Assembly: GCF_001866055.1 (NCBI RefSeq)
Contig: NZ_MLQS01000031.1
Location: 217,031-281,030 of the forward strand
Source: Anaerobacillus alkalidiazotrophicus
GTDB lineage: Bacteria > Bacillota > Bacilli > Bacillales_H > Anaerobacillaceae
Reading direction: 5' to 3'
DNA length: 64,000 nt
A model generated the notes under the pieces. That model was given only the letters and a program-made list of their open reading frames with translations. It was not told where the DNA came from and did no database searches. A program made the position numbers and the translations under genes. Of the stretch, positions 58,029 through 64,000 are shown one piece after another (position 1 is the stretch's first letter; each line of letters begins with the position of its first letter).

Positions 58029-59789
58029 ATGAGGGTTTTTATTGATTTGCTTTGGTTCTTTAAAGAAGAAAAAAATAAATATATAGTAGGAATTTTTTTA
58101 CTTGTGTTTGTATCAATATTGTCTCTAGTCCCTCCATATGTTGTTGGGCTAATGGTAGACCATATAGATAAAGGTACATTAACAATGTCTATCTTACTAA
58201 CTTGGTGTGTTGTTTTATTAATTATCGCTACTTTGATATACATTTTTCGTTTCTTTTGGCGAATTATGATATTTGGGGCTTCAATAAGATTAGCTCGGAA
58301 ATTGCGTAATCAACTTTATGAGCATTTCACTCGCATGTCACCAAGTTTTTATCATTCAAAAAGGACAGGGGATTTAATGGCTCATTCAACAAATGATATA
58401 AAAGCCATTGAGCAGACGGCGGGTCTGGGTGTCTTAACACTTGTAGACTCTCTTACCATGGGAGGTTTTGTTATTTTAACAATGGCATTTACGATCGATT
58501 GGCGGCTCACGCTTATTGCATTAATTCCAATGCCGTTTATGGCTCTTGCTACTAGTTATTACGGTTCATTGCTTCATGAGCGTTTTGGTAAGGCTCAAGT
58601 AGCTTTTTCGAACTTAAATGACAAAGTACAAGAAAGTATGTCTGGGATTCGAATAATTAAAACGTTTGGCTATGAAAAAGAGGATATTGATTCTTTCCGT
58701 GAAAAGTCTCATGACGTTGTAGAAAAGAATATTTCAGTAGCAAGGGTAGATTCATTCTTTGATCCTACGATTTCCTTAATCGTTAGTTTATCATTTTTCT
58801 TATCTATTTTATTTGGTGCTAGATATGTAGTAATAGGTGACCTTACTATTGGGGAATTAACAAGCTTCACTATTTACCTAGGTTTACTTATTTGGCCAAT
58901 GTTAGCTTTTGGTTGGCTTTTTAATATTGTAGAGAGAGGCCGAGCATCGTATAAACGTGTTTCTTCTTTACTTAGAGTGAAAGCAGATATTGAAGATAAG
59001 GATTCAGTATTAAAAGAACAGCCAGTTGGTAACATAAAATATAAAATTAATAGTTTTTCTTATACAGAGGATGATGAGTTGGCATTACAAGAAGTTTGTT
59101 TTACTTTGAAAAAAGGTGAGACACTGGGTATTGTTGGAAGAACAGGTAGTGGAAAAACGACTTTGCTGAAGTTATTGATGCGCCAGTTTGACTTAAAAGA
59201 CGGTGCAATCTATTTTGCTAATCATAATATAACTGATTATTCAATAGACTCATTAAGAAAATCAATTGGATATGTACCTCAAGATCAATTTTTATTTTCA
59301 GCAACTATCGCAGATAATATTGCCTTTGCAAAACCACAGTCTAGTTTATCAGAAATTATTGAAGTAGCTAAAATTGCATCTATTCATGAGGATATCATCA
59401 GGCTTGCTGATGGGTATGAAACGATTGTTGGTGAACGTGGAGTAACATTATCTGGTGGGCAAAAGCAAAGGATATCAATTGCTAGAGCCTTAATTGAAAA
59501 TCCTGAAGTGTTAATTTTGGACGATTGTTTGTCCGCGGTTGATGCTAAAACTGAAGAGGACATACTAGAAGGATTAAAAACATTACGTACTGGTAAGACA
59601 ACGATAATCACTGCACATCGACTAAGTGCTATAAAACATGCGAATAGCATTGTTGTATTAGAAAAAGGTAAAGTTATTCAAAGCGGTAACCACGAACATC
59701 TAATGGCAAGTGGCGGTTGGTATAAGGAAATGTATGCAAAGCAGCAGCTTGAATCATTAGTCGAACAAGGAGGCTCAAAGGATGAGTGA
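58029..59789 (+). CDS. ABC exporter half-transporter A (degenerate ATP-site subunit)
   Basis: A 586-residue fused permease-ATPase: six membrane segments (about 1-310), then an ATP-binding domain. Walker A is GRTGSGKTTLLKLL, the signature LSGGQKQR is intact, but Walker B reads LILDDCLSAVD, with Asp in place of the catalytic Glu. This is the hallmark of the degenerate half of heterodimeric type-IV exporters (TM287/288, BmrCD, YknUV types). Substrate, probably drugs or lipids, is unknown. The ATG follows GAGGAG. It overlaps its partner by 8 nt. Confidence 0.88.
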   Translation: MRVFIDLLWFFKEEKNKYIVGIFLLVFVSILSLVPPYVVGLMVDHIDKGTLTMSILLTWCVVLLIIATLIYIFRFFWRIMIFGASIRLARKLRNQLYEHFTRMSPSFYHSKRTGDLMAHSTNDIKAIEQTAGLGVLTLVDSLTMGGFVILTMAFTIDWRLTLIALIPMPFMALATSYYGSLLHERFGKAQVAFSNLNDKVQESMSGIRIIKTFGYEKEDIDSFREKSHDVVEKNISVARVDSFFDPTISLIVSLSFFLSILFGARYVVIGDLTIGELTSFTIYLGLLIWPMLAFGWLFNIVERGRASYKRVSSLLRVKADIEDKDSVLKEQPVGNIKYKINSFSYTEDDELALQEVCFTLKKGETLGIVGRTGSGKTTLLKLLMRQFDLKDGAIYFANHNITDYSIDSLRKSIGYVPQDQFLFSATIADNIAFAKPQSSLSEIIEVAKIASIHEDIIRLADGYETIVGERGVTLSGGQKQRISIARALIENPEVLILDDCLSAVDAKTEEDILEGLKTLRTGKTTIITAHRLSAIKHANSIVVLEKGKVIQSGNHEHLMASGGWYKEMYAKQQLESLVEQGGSKDE

Positions 59790-61599
59790 AAAAAATAAGC
59801 AATCATTGTTGTTTGAGCCAATGGATCAGAAGGTAGTTTTTAAAAGGTTATTACGTTATACAAAAACTCACAAACGGTTATTGACATTTGCTTTTGTATT
59901 ATTAATGCTGGGTACTGCAGCGCAAATTTTAGGTCCAATTATCGTAAAAATATTTATTGATGATTATTTAACACCGAGGATATTTGATTTTCAACCTCTT
60001 TTTTTATTAGGAGTTGCTTATTTAGGGTTACATTTATCTAGTGTCGTTATTACGTACGTCCAATTATTTTTATTTCAAAAAATAGCACTGCAAATCATTC
60101 AACAAATAAGAATTGATGTTTTTGCAAAAGTGCAAAACTTAGGTTTAGCATTTTTTGATAAGTTTCCTACAGGTGGCCTTGTTTCTAGAATAACGAATGA
60201 TACAGAAACTATCAAAGATTTGTACGTTAGTGTAGTTTCTAACTATGTTCAAAATATTATGTTTTTAATCGGTGTTTTTGTTGCGATGTTTTATTTGAAT
60301 GTACAACTTGCCATTTTTTGTTTGTTTATCTTACCAGTTTTACTCATATTGATGCAAGTTTACCGACGAATTAGTTCGAAATTTTATGCAGAAATGAGTG
60401 AAAAATTAAGTCAGTTAAATACAAAGATAAATGAGTCTATTCAAGGCATGACAGTTATACAAATTTTCCGTCAAGAAAAAAGGTTACGTCGAGAATTTGA
60501 AACGATTAATGATGAGCATCAAAAAGCTTGGTTAAAAAGTATTAAAGTTGAGGGTCTATTACTAAGACCAGCTGTTGATTTCATTTCGATTATTGCGTTA
60601 ATCCTAGTTTTAAGCTATTTTGGTATAACATCATTTAATAGCCCAGTAGAGATTGGTGTTTTATATGCTTTCATTAATTATTTAGATCGATTTTTTGAAC
60701 CTGTAAATCAAATGATGATGCGCTTGTCCATTTTTCAGCAAGCTCTTGTTTCAGCAAGTCGAGTCTTCAGACTCCTTGACCATAGTGAATTTGCTCCAAC
60801 AAAAATTGGTCAAGATACCCCGATTATTGAAAAAGGTGAAGTAGAATTTCGTAATGTTAGCTTTTCGTATGATGGAAAGTACGACGTATTAAAAAATATT
60901 TCTTTTAGTGCGAATAAAGGAGAGACTATTGCCTTAGTAGGTCATACAGGTAGTGGTAAGAGTTCAATCGTCAATTTACTGATGCGTTTTTATCCAGGGG
61001 TTAGGGGAGATATACTTATTGATGGTGTTCCCATTGAGAGTTATGAAAACGAAGAGATTCGTAAGAAAATGGGGCTTGTACTTCAGGATCCGTTTTTGTT
61101 TGTAGGTACAATAGAGGACAATATAAAGTTTTATCATCATTCACTTTCGAAAGAGGATGTGATTGACGCAGCAAAATTTGTTCATGCTAATCCTTTCATT
61201 GAAAGTTTACCTGGGGGGTATCAGGCAAAAATAGGTGAACGTGGTTCAACGTTATCAAGTGGACAAAGGCAATTGTTGTCGTTTGCACGTACTATCGCTT
61301 TAAACCCAAGTATTCTTATCCTTGATGAAGCTACTGCAAATATCGATACAGAGACAGAAGCTGAAATTCAAAAAGCATTAGAAAAAATGCGAAAAGGAAG
61401 AACGACAATTGCTATCGCTCATCGTTTATCTACTATACAAGATGCAGATCAAATATTAGTACTTCACCAAGGCGAAATTGTAGAAAGAGGAACACATCAA
61501 GAATTAATTCAGTATGGTGGCCTTTATCATAAGATGTATTTACTTCAACAAGGTGACCCAAAAGAAATAGAATCTATAACAACAAAAGAATTAGCGTAA
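59782..61599 (+). CDS. ABC exporter half-transporter B (canonical ATP-site subunit)
   Basis: A 605-residue permease-ATPase partner of the upstream gene. Six membrane segments precede Walker A GHTGSGKSSIVNLL and Walker B LILDEATANID with the catalytic Glu. Its signature is LSSGQRQ rather than LSGGQ, the expected complement to the Asp in the partner. So the dimer has one full and one weakened ATP site. The ATG lies inside the end of the first gene (ATGAGTGA). Confidence 0.88.
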   Translation: MSEKNKQSLLFEPMDQKVVFKRLLRYTKTHKRLLTFAFVLLMLGTAAQILGPIIVKIFIDDYLTPRIFDFQPLFLLGVAYLGLHLSSVVITYVQLFLFQKIALQIIQQIRIDVFAKVQNLGLAFFDKFPTGGLVSRITNDTETIKDLYVSVVSNYVQNIMFLIGVFVAMFYLNVQLAIFCLFILPVLLILMQVYRRISSKFYAEMSEKLSQLNTKINESIQGMTVIQIFRQEKRLRREFETINDEHQKAWLKSIKVEGLLLRPAVDFISIIALILVLSYFGITSFNSPVEIGVLYAFINYLDRFFEPVNQMMMRLSIFQQALVSASRVFRLLDHSEFAPTKIGQDTPIIEKGEVEFRNVSFSYDGKYDVLKNISFSANKGETIALVGHTGSGKSSIVNLLMRFYPGVRGDILIDGVPIESYENEEIRKKMGLVLQDPFLFVGTIEDNIKFYHHSLSKEDVIDAAKFVHANPFIESLPGGYQAKIGERGSTLSSGQRQLLSFARTIALNPSILILDEATANIDTETEAEIQKALEKMRKGRTTIAIAHRLSTIQDADQILVLHQGEIVERGTHQELIQYGGLYHKMYLLQQGDPKEIESITTKELA

Positions 61600-61603
61600 T
61601 ATG

Positions 61604-61644
61604 AAACCACAGTAGAGAATTTTCGCTACTGTGGTTTTAATTTT
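61604..61644 (+). terminator. Intrinsic terminator after the ABC exporter genes
   Basis: AAACCACAGTAG (61604-61615) pairs with CTACTGTGGTTT (61626-61637), then TAATTTT. Just downstream, TTCAATCAGTGGGG (61681-61694) is the inverse of the CCCCACTGATTGAA tail of the IS605-like repeats. Confidence 0.85.
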
Positions 61645-61751
61645 CTAGATTACCTTTCACCATATAGCTAAATAGCAACATTCAATCAGTGGGGATGCTA
61701 TAAATATAATTCTGTATTAATTTTTAGTTAATTGGATTATTAGGAAAGCGA

Positions 61752-61785
61752 TTGACAAAAATACCATCTGGGGGTATGGTATAAT
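61752..61785 (+). promoter_or_regulatory. csoR promoter with CsoR-like operator
   Basis: TTGACA (61752-61757) is followed by the inverted repeat TACCAT-CTGGGGGT-ATGGTA (61762-61781). The -10 could be TATGGT (17-bp spacing) or TATAAT (61780-61785, 22-bp). The GGGGGTAT core resembles known CsoR operators, so copper-relieved autorepression is likely. Confidence 0.65.
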
Positions 61786-61800
61786 AAATGAGGTGAAAAT

Positions 61801-62130
61801 ATGGATAAAGAACAATTATTAAACATCCCTATTCATCCAGAGAAAAGTCCTGCGTTAATTAGGCGCGATGAAGAGAAGATGAAGTTAATCAATAGATTGA
61901 AACGTATTGAAGGCCAAGTAAGGGGTATTCAACGAATGATTGAAGATGATCGTTATTGCGTAGATGTATTAGTCCAAGTTTCAGCAGTTTCAGCTGCTTT
62001 AAAAAAAGTAGGGTATACTCTATTAGAGGACCATACTCGAGGGTGTGTTAGTCAGGCGGTTACCCAAGGTGAAGGTGATGAAGCGATCGAAGAACTAATG
62101 AAGGTTATTCAACAATTTTCTAAATCATAA
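61801..62130 (+). CDS. csoR: Copper-sensing repressor CsoR
   Basis: A 109-residue all-helical DUF156 repressor. The Cu(I) ligands Cys-His-Cys are present (Cys in DDRYCVDVL, His and Cys in EDHTRGCVSQ). The RLKRIEGQVRGIQRMI helix is the DNA-binding surface. Copper binding releases DNA and turns on the copper operon. The ATG follows GAGGTG. It is followed by a wrecked copA and an intact copZ. Confidence 0.93.
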   Translation: MDKEQLLNIPIHPEKSPALIRRDEEKMKLINRLKRIEGQVRGIQRMIEDDRYCVDVLVQVSAVSAALKKVGYTLLEDHTRGCVSQAVTQGEGDEAIEELMKVIQQFSKS

Positions 62131-62139
62131 AAAAGTAGT

Positions 62140-62445
62140 GTGGGAGAGAGGAATATTCATATAAAAATTGAGGGCATGACATGTGCAGCGTGTTTTGCTC
62201 GAATTGAGAAATTCGTTAATAGACTAGAGGGTGTGGCAAAAGCTGCCGTTAATTTACCTCAAACTAAGTAGAGCAACGATGAGAAATATCAAACAAAATT
62301 TATTTTGGGCGTTTATTTATAACTCAATTGGCTTACCTATTGTTGCTGGTTTGCTTGCCCCATGGATTGCAGTGGGAGCGATGGCATTAGTTCAGTTACT
62401 GTTGTTAGTAATTCTTTACGCTTAAAACGCGTGAAATTTAAATAA
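62140..62445 (+). pseudogene. copA: Copper-exporting P-type ATPase CopA, collapsed by a large internal deletion
   Basis: The 5' part (GTG 62140) encodes the first metal-binding domain with the CxxC motif (IEGMTCAACFARIEKFVN) and stops at TAG about 62269. Out of frame, from about 62264, the extreme C-terminus of CopA follows ([17 protein letters not shown] through [13 protein letters not shown]), shifted once more by a missing base near 62388 before [18 protein letters not shown] and TAA at 62443-62445. About 100 of the usual 800 or so codons remain. All ATPase motifs (DKTG, CPC) are gone. Not functional as a pump. Confidence 0.88.
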
Positions 62446-62471
62446 AAAATATTGAGTAGGAGTTGTTGAAA

Positions 62472-62678
62472 ATGAATCAAATAACAATCTCGGTTGAAGG
62501 AATGAGCTGCGGTCATTGTAAAGCTGCAGTAGAAGGAGTTTTAGGAAAACTTGAAGGTGTATCAAGTGCTGAAGTAAATTTAGCTGCTAAAAATGTAACT
62601 GTACAATTTGATAGTTCAAAAGTAAGTGAAGATAAGCTTAAAAATGAAATTGAAGAAGCGGGCTATGACGTTGTCTAG
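62472..62678 (+). CDS. copZ: Copper chaperone CopZ
   Basis: A 68-residue HMA-domain protein with Cu(I)-binding MSCGHC near residues 12-17 and the usual ending EEAGYDVV. It normally delivers copper to CopA; here the CopA gene next to it is broken, so it must serve another exporter, buffer copper or be decaying. ATG 62472 is chosen from TAGGAG at 62457-62462; TTG 62463 is too close to that site. Confidence 0.93.
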   Translation: MNQITISVEGMSCGHCKAAVEGVLGKLEGVSSAEVNLAAKNVTVQFDSSKVSEDKLKNEIEEAGYDVV

Positions 62679-62689
62679 TCGCTAGTATA

Positions 62690-62772
62690 AAGGTTAACCA
62701 ATGTCAACAACCTTAATTAGTATTAAAACTATACTAAATGGGTGTTGATGGGGTTGGCCTTTTTTTATTGGG
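62690..62772 (+). terminator. Probable terminator after copZ
   Basis: AAGGTTAACC and TGTCAACA face TGTTGATG and GGGTTGGCCTT with G.T pairs, and a run of seven T follows at 62759-62766. Confidence 0.6.
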
Positions 62773-62782
62773 AAAAATCACC

Positions 62783-62848
62783 TTGACGTATATTGGAAAT
62801 TGTGATTATATATGTAATTGTCAACCTTACAAAAGTTCAGGTTGACGA
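62783..62848 (+). promoter_or_regulatory. bioA promoter and BirA-like operator
   Basis: TTGACG (62783-62788), 17 bp, then TTATAT (62806-62811) with a TG extension. Directly downstream, TTGTCAACC (62818-62826) and GGTTGACGA (62840-62848) form an inverted repeat with 13 bases between, close to the BirA operator pattern (TTGTnAACC, about 14-16, GGTTnACAA). Biotin repression is therefore likely. Confidence 0.7.
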
Positions 62849-62859
62849 AAGTGGGAGGA

Positions 62860-64000
62860 GTGAACGATATCTGTAAAGAACTAGACCTTATTACTAAAAG
62901 TAAAAAACACTTATGGTTACCGTTTACACAAATGAAGGATTACGATAAAGATCCGATCATGGTTGAAAGTGGAGACGGAATAATGCTTAAGGATATTACG
63001 GGCAAGACGTTTTATGATGGTTTTTCATCGGTATGGCTAAATGTCCATGGGCATAGAAAAAAAGAACTTGATAACGCGATTCGAAACCAGCTTGATAAAA
63101 TTGCTCACTCAACTTTGCTTGGAATGACAAATGTACCAGCAACAGAGCTTGCTGAAAAACTAGTCAATATTAGCCCTAACGGTTTAGATCGAGTCTTTTA
63201 CTCTGATAGTGGAGCCACATCCGTAGAGATTGCTTTAAAAATGGCTTTTCAATATTGGCAAAATATCGGAAAAGGAAAAAAACAAAAGTTTGTCACCATG
63301 AAAAATAGTTATCATGGCGATACCGTTGGTGCAGTGAGTGTCGGTAACATTGATATATTTCATAAAGTATATAAACCGTTACTTTTTGAAAGCTATAAAG
63401 TACCTTACCCATATGTCTATCGATCTATAAGTGGTGAGGAACATGAATGCTGCAAGCACTGTTTAGATGAGTTAAAAGATTTATTAGAAAAACATCATAG
63501 TGAGATCGCAGCCATTATCGTTGAACCGATGATGCAAGGGGCAGGTGGGATGATTAAAATGCCAGAAGGCTTCTTATTAGGAGTTCAGCAATTATGTCAA
63601 ACATATGATGTCCTTCTCATTGCTGACGAGGTCGCAACTGGTTTTGGACGTACAGGAGAGTTGTTTGCTTGTGATCACGAAGGGGTTGTTCCTGATATTA
63701 TGACGGCTGGAAAAGGGATTACGGGTGGATACCTTCCAATAGCGGTTACCATGACAAAGGAGCATATCTATCAGGCTTTTTATGATGACTATTCAAACTT
63801 GAAGACATTTTTTCATGGTCATTCTTATACCGGAAATCAATTAGGTTGCGCAGTTGCACTTGCAAACCTTGATCTGTTTGACAGCGAACAAATTGTAAAA
63901 AACGTAAAAAGGAAAGAAAGCTTAATAAAAGATATTTTTAAGGATTTTTATCAGTTAGATCATGTAGGTGACATTAGACAACTTGGCTTTATGGCGGGGG
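62860..64000 (+). CDS. bioA: Adenosylmethionine-8-amino-7-oxononanoate aminotransferase, 3' end outside window
   Basis: Open to the window end (about 380 codons). A class III aminotransferase making 7,8-diaminononanoate in biotin synthesis: [14 protein letters not shown] start, [37 protein letters not shown], and the PLP lysine in [12 protein letters not shown]. The N-terminus pattern is specific to BioA. Start uncertain: GTG 62860 lies only about two bases after GGAGG; GTG 62851 is an in-frame alternative. The rest of the biotin operon probably follows. Confidence 0.92.
   Translation, partial: MNDICKELDLITKSKKHLWLPFTQMKDYDKDPIMVESGDGIMLKDITGKTFYDGFSSVWLNVHGHRKKELDNAIRNQLDKIAHSTLLGMTNVPATELAEKLVNISPNGLDRVFYSDSGATSVEIALKMAFQYWQNIGKGKKQKFVTMKNSYHGDTVGAVSVGNIDIFHKVYKPLLFESYKVPYPYVYRSISGEEHECCKHCLDELKDLLEKHHSEIAAIIVEPMMQGAGGMIKMPEGFLLGVQQLCQTYDVLLIADEVATGFGRTGELFACDHEGVVPDIMTAGKGITGGYLPIAVTMTKEHIYQAFYDDYSNLKTFFHGHSYTGNQLGCAVALANLDLFDSEQIVKNVKRKESLIKDIFKDFYQLDHVGDIRQLGFMAG

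Noticed and set aside
62231..62425. 64-codon membrane protein gene after csoR
   Set aside because: It is the C-terminal remnant of copA in one of its broken frames, not an independent gene.

Overview
The window is an AT-rich Firmicutes chromosome segment. Gene content and gene order match the ymxG-to-yneF region of Bacillus subtilis, with sporulation genes (dpaAB, spoIIIE, spoVS, cotE, spoVK, sirA), GlnR/GlnA, LexA/YneA and RicA. It is therefore an endospore-forming Bacillaceae. A 2-oxoacid:ferredoxin oxidoreductase at the spoVS-miaB junction and several families of intergenic palindromic repeats suggest an Anaerobacillus- or Alkalihalobacillus-like member rather than B. subtilis itself. That placement is inference. 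Nearly all genes lie on the + strand; only a recombinase-like gene and lexA are on the - strand. I saw no rRNA, tRNA, CRISPR array, prophage or complete insertion sequence.

Layout. 1-8.7 kb: the tail of an M16 peptidase, ymxH, dipicolinate synthase (dpaA-dpaB), then aspartate-pathway genes asd, dapG, dapA and an RNase J gene. Together they supply dipicolinate for the spore core and diaminopimelate/lysine. 9-19.2 kb: tepA, a YlzJ-like gene, spoIIIE, a GntR regulator, an inactive/active M16 peptidase pair (ymfF-ymfH), ymfI, ymfJ, ymfK and ymfM/rodZ. 19.6-28.5 kb: yajQ, pgsA, cinA, a DEAD-box helicase, recA, rny and ymdB. 28.7-37 kb: spoVS, korA-korB, miaB-ricA, cotE and an amidoligase-like gene. 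37-44.1 kb: mutS-mutL, an 84-bp tandem repeat, an RsmJ-like methyltransferase, miaA and hfq. 44.1-51.1 kb: a tyrosine-recombinase-like protein that has lost its catalytic residues, spoVK, hflX, ynbB and glnR-glnA. 51.1-52.4 kb: a 1.3-kb gene-free block of near-identical palindromic repeats. 52.4-57.9 kb: lexA facing yneA-yneB-ynzC (SOS), tkt, sirA and yneF. 58-64 kb: a heterodimeric ABC exporter, csoR, a collapsed copA pseudogene, copZ and the start of bioA behind a BirA-type operator.

Regulation that can be read directly: three LexA boxes between lexA and yneA (one inside the yneA promoter spacer), a LexA box before recA, a GlnR box before glnR, a CsoR-like operator in the csoR promoter, a BirA-like operator before bioA, a possible SigK promoter before dpaA, and many intrinsic terminators that define transcription units.

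Most unusual features: the deleted copA between intact csoR and copZ; the catalytically dead recombinase; the amidoligase-like gene beside cotE; an intact-active-site RNase J at the rnjB locus; an ACT plus P-loop protein (YmfK); and four repeat families (long-armed elements with GCGCAAGC/GCTTGCGC ends, IS605-like three-tier hairpins, the 84-bp minisatellite, and long-apex terminator hairpins).
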